This document shows, in pieces, positions 61,042-64,000 of a stretch of 64,000 nucleotides of DNA. The position numbers and the translations under genes are program-made. Numbering within the stretch: the first letter of the stretch is position 1; the number at the start of each line of letters is the position of its first letter. Source of the DNA: Cytobacillus depressus (lineage in GTDB: Bacteria > Bacillota > Bacilli > Bacillales > Cytobacillaceae); assembly GCF_008923245.1 (NCBI RefSeq), contig NZ_WBOS01000003.1:248001-312000 (forward strand). The letters run 5' to 3'. The notes under the pieces were generated by a model, which saw only the letters and a list, made by a program, of their open reading frames with translations, searched no databases and was not told the origin of the DNA.

Positions 61042-62952
61042 ATGGGGTTAAAAATGCGCAAATTTTCAGCATCACTTTTAACAGTAGCTTTAGCAACTAG
61101 CTTGGCCGTTCCTGCAGGATTCATTTCGACAAGCAAAGAACATGCAGCCGCGGAAAGTACCATGAATTCAAATGTTTTGCAGCTGGCGTTTGAAAGAGCA
61201 GCGGAAGAATTTGAAGTACCGCAAAGCGTTTTGATGGCGGTCGCTTACAATCAATCTCGTTGGGACAATCACAAAGGTCATAGTGAGGTCGGCGGGTATG
61301 GGGTAATGAATCTCGTTCAAGTTGATGGAGACGAGCAGTTACACGGAAAGGGAGAGAATATGGAAGCACATGGTGCGGACAATTCGGCCATCAACACACT
61401 AGACAAGGCCGCAAGCCTATTAGGTGTTAACCCTGAAGTTTTAAAAAATGACCAAGAACAAAACGTCCGCGGCGGTGCAGTCTTGCTAGCAGAATATGCT
61501 CTCGAAACATTTGGTGAGATTCCAACAAATCCTTCTGATTGGTATGGAGCAGTCGTTAAATACAGCGGTTCGGAATTCGATGCCGTTGCAAAAGATTTTG
61601 CCGATGAAGTATATGCTACCATCCTAGAAGGAGCGGACAGAATGACCATTGATGGTCAAAGAGTAACCTTGAAGGCTGAAGCAGTAACACCAAATATATC
61701 TACAGCAGACTCCATCCCTCTTCGCAATGCAAAATTCACTGGTACAGACTGTCCGAATGGACTTGAGTGCTCTTACATCCCAGCTTTATACGAACAATTC
61801 TCCAGCAGCACTACCAATTACGGCAACTATGACATTGCCAATCGTCCGCATGACGGTCTCGACATCCGCTATATTATCATTCACGACATTGAAGGCAGTG
61901 CACAATCTGCAATTAACCATTTTAGAAACAGATCATTCGTAAGCGCCCATTACATCCTAGATTCCGATACGGGAAAAATTACACAGATGGTTAGACCGGA
62001 AGATGTTCCGTGGCATGCAGGAAATTGGTATTTTAATATGCATTCCATTGGCTTTGAGCATGAGGGATTCGCCGCAAAGGGGACTGATTGGTACAGTGAG
62101 CAAATGTATCGTTCCTCTGCAAAACTAGTAAAATACTTAGCTGAAAGATTTAATATTCCTATCGACAGGCAGCATATCATTGGCCATGATGAAATTCCTG
62201 GATTGACACCTGCTAGACAGGCAGCAATGCATTGGGATCCAGGCGCATATTGGGATTGGTCACATTTCTTTAATCTTCTTGGCGAGCCAATTAACCCGAG
62301 TAAAGGGGATAAGAAAAGCGGCATTGTGACCATTAAGCCGAATTTCAACACAAACAAACCGTCCTTTACCTATGGAAATCAGTTCCTGGAACCTCAATCT
62401 TCCAGTCTCATTCATTTGTATACGGAACCGAGCTTCGAGGCTCCGCTTATAAGTGACCCGCATATTTACAGAAGTGGCGGAAAGGGCACAGCGAATCTCA
62501 ATGACTGGGGCAACAAAGCTGCGATTGGACAAAGCTACTACCAAGTAGATCAACAAGGTGACTGGACTGCCATCGATTATGGCGGAAAAAAGGCTTGGTT
62601 CTATAATCCAAACAGCAAATATACAGTACCAGGAAATGGAGTTCTTATCACACCTAAAAAAGGACTAGATTCCATCCCTGTCTATGGTGCAGCATTCCCA
62701 GAACAATCAGCTTATGAAGGTACAGGGATTGAACAATGGGCAAGGGGAGTAGCGGAGCCATTGTATCAAATCCCTAATGGTCAAACCTATGTCGCAACTG
62801 CACCGATCCAATCGGATTACTACCATGCAAAATACTTTAATGATCCTTCAACAAACCAAGTTGTAAAAGGGGAGGATGAGTATTATCAAATCTTCTTCAA
62901 TCATCGTTTGGGATTTGTGAAGAAGAGTGATGTGGAGGTGGTGAATAAATAA
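61042..62952 (+). CDS. Secreted N-acetylmuramoyl-L-alanine amidase with lytic-transglycosylase-like N-domain
   Basis: A 636-aa exported wall hydrolase. Signal peptide 1-37. A transglycosylase-like region covers about 48-190 (LQLAFERAAEEFEVPQSVLMAVAYNQSRWD; GGYGVMNL). An amidase_2 (PGRP-like) domain covers about 270-415, with zinc histidines in YIIIHDIEG, SIGFEHEGF and the final HWDPGAYWDW region. The C-terminal 200 residues carry SH3-like beta repeats. AAAGGAGGAG precedes the ATG. It would cut the bond between MurNAc and the stem peptide; the N-domain could add glycan cleavage or binding. Confidence 0.9.
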   Translation: MGLKMRKFSASLLTVALATSLAVPAGFISTSKEHAAAESTMNSNVLQLAFERAAEEFEVPQSVLMAVAYNQSRWDNHKGHSEVGGYGVMNLVQVDGDEQLHGKGENMEAHGADNSAINTLDKAASLLGVNPEVLKNDQEQNVRGGAVLLAEYALETFGEIPTNPSDWYGAVVKYSGSEFDAVAKDFADEVYATILEGADRMTIDGQRVTLKAEAVTPNISTADSIPLRNAKFTGTDCPNGLECSYIPALYEQFSSSTTNYGNYDIANRPHDGLDIRYIIIHDIEGSAQSAINHFRNRSFVSAHYILDSDTGKITQMVRPEDVPWHAGNWYFNMHSIGFEHEGFAAKGTDWYSEQMYRSSAKLVKYLAERFNIPIDRQHIIGHDEIPGLTPARQAAMHWDPGAYWDWSHFFNLLGEPINPSKGDKKSGIVTIKPNFNTNKPSFTYGNQFLEPQSSSLIHLYTEPSFEAPLISDPHIYRSGGKGTANLNDWGNKAAIGQSYYQVDQQGDWTAIDYGGKKAWFYNPNSKYTVPGNGVLITPKKGLDSIPVYGAAFPEQSAYEGTGIEQWARGVAEPLYQIPNGQTYVATAPIQSDYYHAKYFNDPSTNQVVKGEDEYYQIFFNHRLGFVKKSDVEVVNK

Positions 62953-63023
62953 AGTGTCCACCAAGGGTGTCAGACACCGCTCGTGGACAAATGGACATTT
63001 TTTCCGCGGGTGATGGACACTCT
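62953..63023 (+). repeat. GGTGTCAGACACC/GTGGACA repeat
   Basis: AGTGTCCACC at the left pairs with GGTGATGGACACT at the right and encloses GGTGTCAGACACCGCTCGTGGACAAAT. It begins directly after the amidase stop codon and may terminate it. The fullest copy of this family in the window. Confidence 0.82.
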
Positions 63024-63198
63024 CTTGGATTGGGTTTCACGTTAAAAATGGAGAAAACGAAATTAACAGAAAACTCTAATTTATTCTAAAATGAAATTTT
63101 CAAGAATATAGGAAACCTATCGAGAGGGGGTGAGGTACATTACGAAGCAATAATAAAACTAATAGAATCTGGGTATACGAGACAAAGGGGAGAAATCG

Positions 63199-64000
63199 GT
63201 GAAGAAATTATTGGCGAGTCTATCTATTTTTATTTTAGTAATGGCTGGTTGTTCAAATGCAAAAGAAACCGGACAGGAAAAGCCTGTAGAAAAAAATGGG
63301 TCGAAGACACTCATAATTGCTAACGGTTCAGATGTTTCATCTTTCGATATTCATAATCACAATTCAACCAGTACGGAATCTGTACACGTAAATATGTTCA
63401 ACTATCTCGTGAAAAACAGCGGTGATAAGGGTTTTTTACCTGACTTAGCCGAAAGTTGGGAAAACAAAGATGAAAAAACGTGGACATTCAAGCTTAAAGA
63501 AGAGGTCAAGTTCCATAACGGAGAAGACCTAACTGCAGACGATGTGAAGTTCACTCTTGAACGTGTGGCAAGAGATGAAACCTTACTTGAGAATGGGGCA
63601 TATAAACAAATTAAAGAAGTAGTTGTAAAAAATGATTATGAGTTTGATATTGTTACTGAAAATCCCGAACCCGCTTTACTAAACAGACTTTCACGTATTG
63701 GTTCGGGAATCCTGCCAAAAGACTATATAGAAAAGGAAGGCTGGGATGTATTCCTCAATCATCCAATCGGTTCCGGTCCGTATAAATTTAAGGAATGGAA
63801 AAAGGATGATCGTCTCGTATTGGTGCCTTTTGAAGACTATTTTGGAGACGCTCCGAAATGGGAGGAAGTAATATTTAGAAGCATCCCTGAAGATTCAACG
63901 CGCGTTTCAGAAGTAATAACGGGCGGTGTCGATATCGCATTTAATATTCCGCCAACAGACTTGGAACGGATCGAATCGACAGAAGGAGTTACAACGAAAA
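63199..64000 (+). CDS. Peptide-type ABC substrate-binding lipoprotein (partial, runs off the window)
   Basis: 267 codons are visible. GTG start behind GGGGAG, lipobox VMAGC (Cys18), then DIHNHNSTSTE.VHVNMFNYL and FHNGEDLTADDVKFTLERV. It is a close paralogue of the binding protein at 10163, with the same DIHNH and PEDSTRV segments. Permease genes are expected beyond the edge. Confidence 0.9.
   Translation, partial: MKKLLASLSIFILVMAGCSNAKETGQEKPVEKNGSKTLIIANGSDVSSFDIHNHNSTSTESVHVNMFNYLVKNSGDKGFLPDLAESWENKDEKTWTFKLKEEVKFHNGEDLTADDVKFTLERVARDETLLENGAYKQIKEVVVKNDYEFDIVTENPEPALLNRLSRIGSGILPKDYIEKEGWDVFLNHPIGSGPYKFKEWKKDDRLVLVPFEDYFGDAPKWEEVIFRSIPEDSTRVSEVITGGVDIAFNIPPTDLERIESTEGVTTK

Noticed and set aside
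1..64000. Prophage, integrative element or genomic island
   Set aside because: No integrase, phage structural genes, tRNA attachment site or conjugation genes are present. The content is a mosaic of metabolic operons.

Overview
The window looks like chromosomal DNA from a Gram-positive, low-GC spore-former of the Bacillaceae (Bacillus/Neobacillus-like). Evidence: AT-rich intergenic DNA, strong AAAGGAGG-type ribosome binding sites, frequent GTG and TTG starts, lipoprotein-type substrate-binding proteins, a kip/pxp locus of Bacillus type, CcpA-type cre sites and a SAM-I (S-box) riboswitch. No rRNA, tRNA, CRISPR array, phage module or intact transposase was seen.

Layout. 1-3.6 kb: 5-oxoproline (kip/pxp) locus with an IclR regulator. 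4.4-6.8 kb: secreted penicillin-acylase-family hydrolase. 7.0-8.4 kb: decayed homoserine dehydrogenase (hom) copy. 8.9-16.6 kb: M20 amidohydrolase plus a complete peptide-type ABC importer, with a LysR gene. 17.2-17.7 kb: a second, truncated hom relic. 17.9-21.8 kb: short-chain fatty acid transporter, 3-oxoacid CoA-transferase and divergent LysR. 22.1-26.5 kb: GntR, MFS carrier, asparaginase and tartrate/malate-type dehydrogenase. 26.7-30.5 kb: stalk-domain protein, IclR regulator and a lone peptide-binding lipoprotein, followed by a GC-rich structured element. 30.9-36.7 kb: GntR and a divergent amino-acid ABC, lysine-6-dehydrogenase-like and amidohydrolase operon. 37.0-42.7 kb: sigma-54 activator and its apparent target operon (Fe-alcohol dehydrogenase, carrier, succinate-semialdehyde dehydrogenase). 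43.0-48.1 kb: sodium symporter, DUF3311 protein and M20 amidohydrolase with a divergent GAF/PucR-type regulator. 48.4-53.2 kb: secreted M14 carboxypeptidase, M20 carboxypeptidase, intact hom with SAM riboswitch, and a 47-aa ORF. 53.5-63 kb: cell-surface genes (beta-propeller/stalk protein, erythromycin-esterase family, GH16, GT2, polysaccharide deacetylase, three-part amidase). 63.2 kb to the end: start of another peptide-binding lipoprotein.

How it works together. Most of the window is a patchwork of small catabolic operons, each paired with a dedicated regulator (two IclR, two LysR, two GntR, one sigma-54 activator, one PucR type). They are aimed at acyl-amino acids, peptides, 5-oxoproline, amides, short-chain acids and probably 4-hydroxybutyrate. 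Several regulator/target pairs can be tied together by visible operators: TTGTACG-N5-CGTACAA for IclR, two ATTC-N7-GAAT boxes for LysR, TTGTAGTACAA for GntR, and a -24/-12 promoter for sigma-54.

The intergenic regions carry at least four dispersed repeat families: a GGGACGGTTCT hairpin, a GGTGTCAGACACC/GTGGACA element, a TTGGCTGACAA element and a 51-bp-period GGACA/TGTCC array present at two sites. The first two families abut or enter the 3' ends of genes, and in two cases appear to encode the C-terminus. All three hom copies border copies of the first family.

The most promising little-described units are the sigma-54 4-hydroxybutyrate-type operon with an unassigned carrier, the GntR/CcpA-controlled lysine-6-dehydrogenase-like/amidohydrolase operon, and the repeat families. 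All functional names rest on reading motifs and family resemblance, not on database searches.
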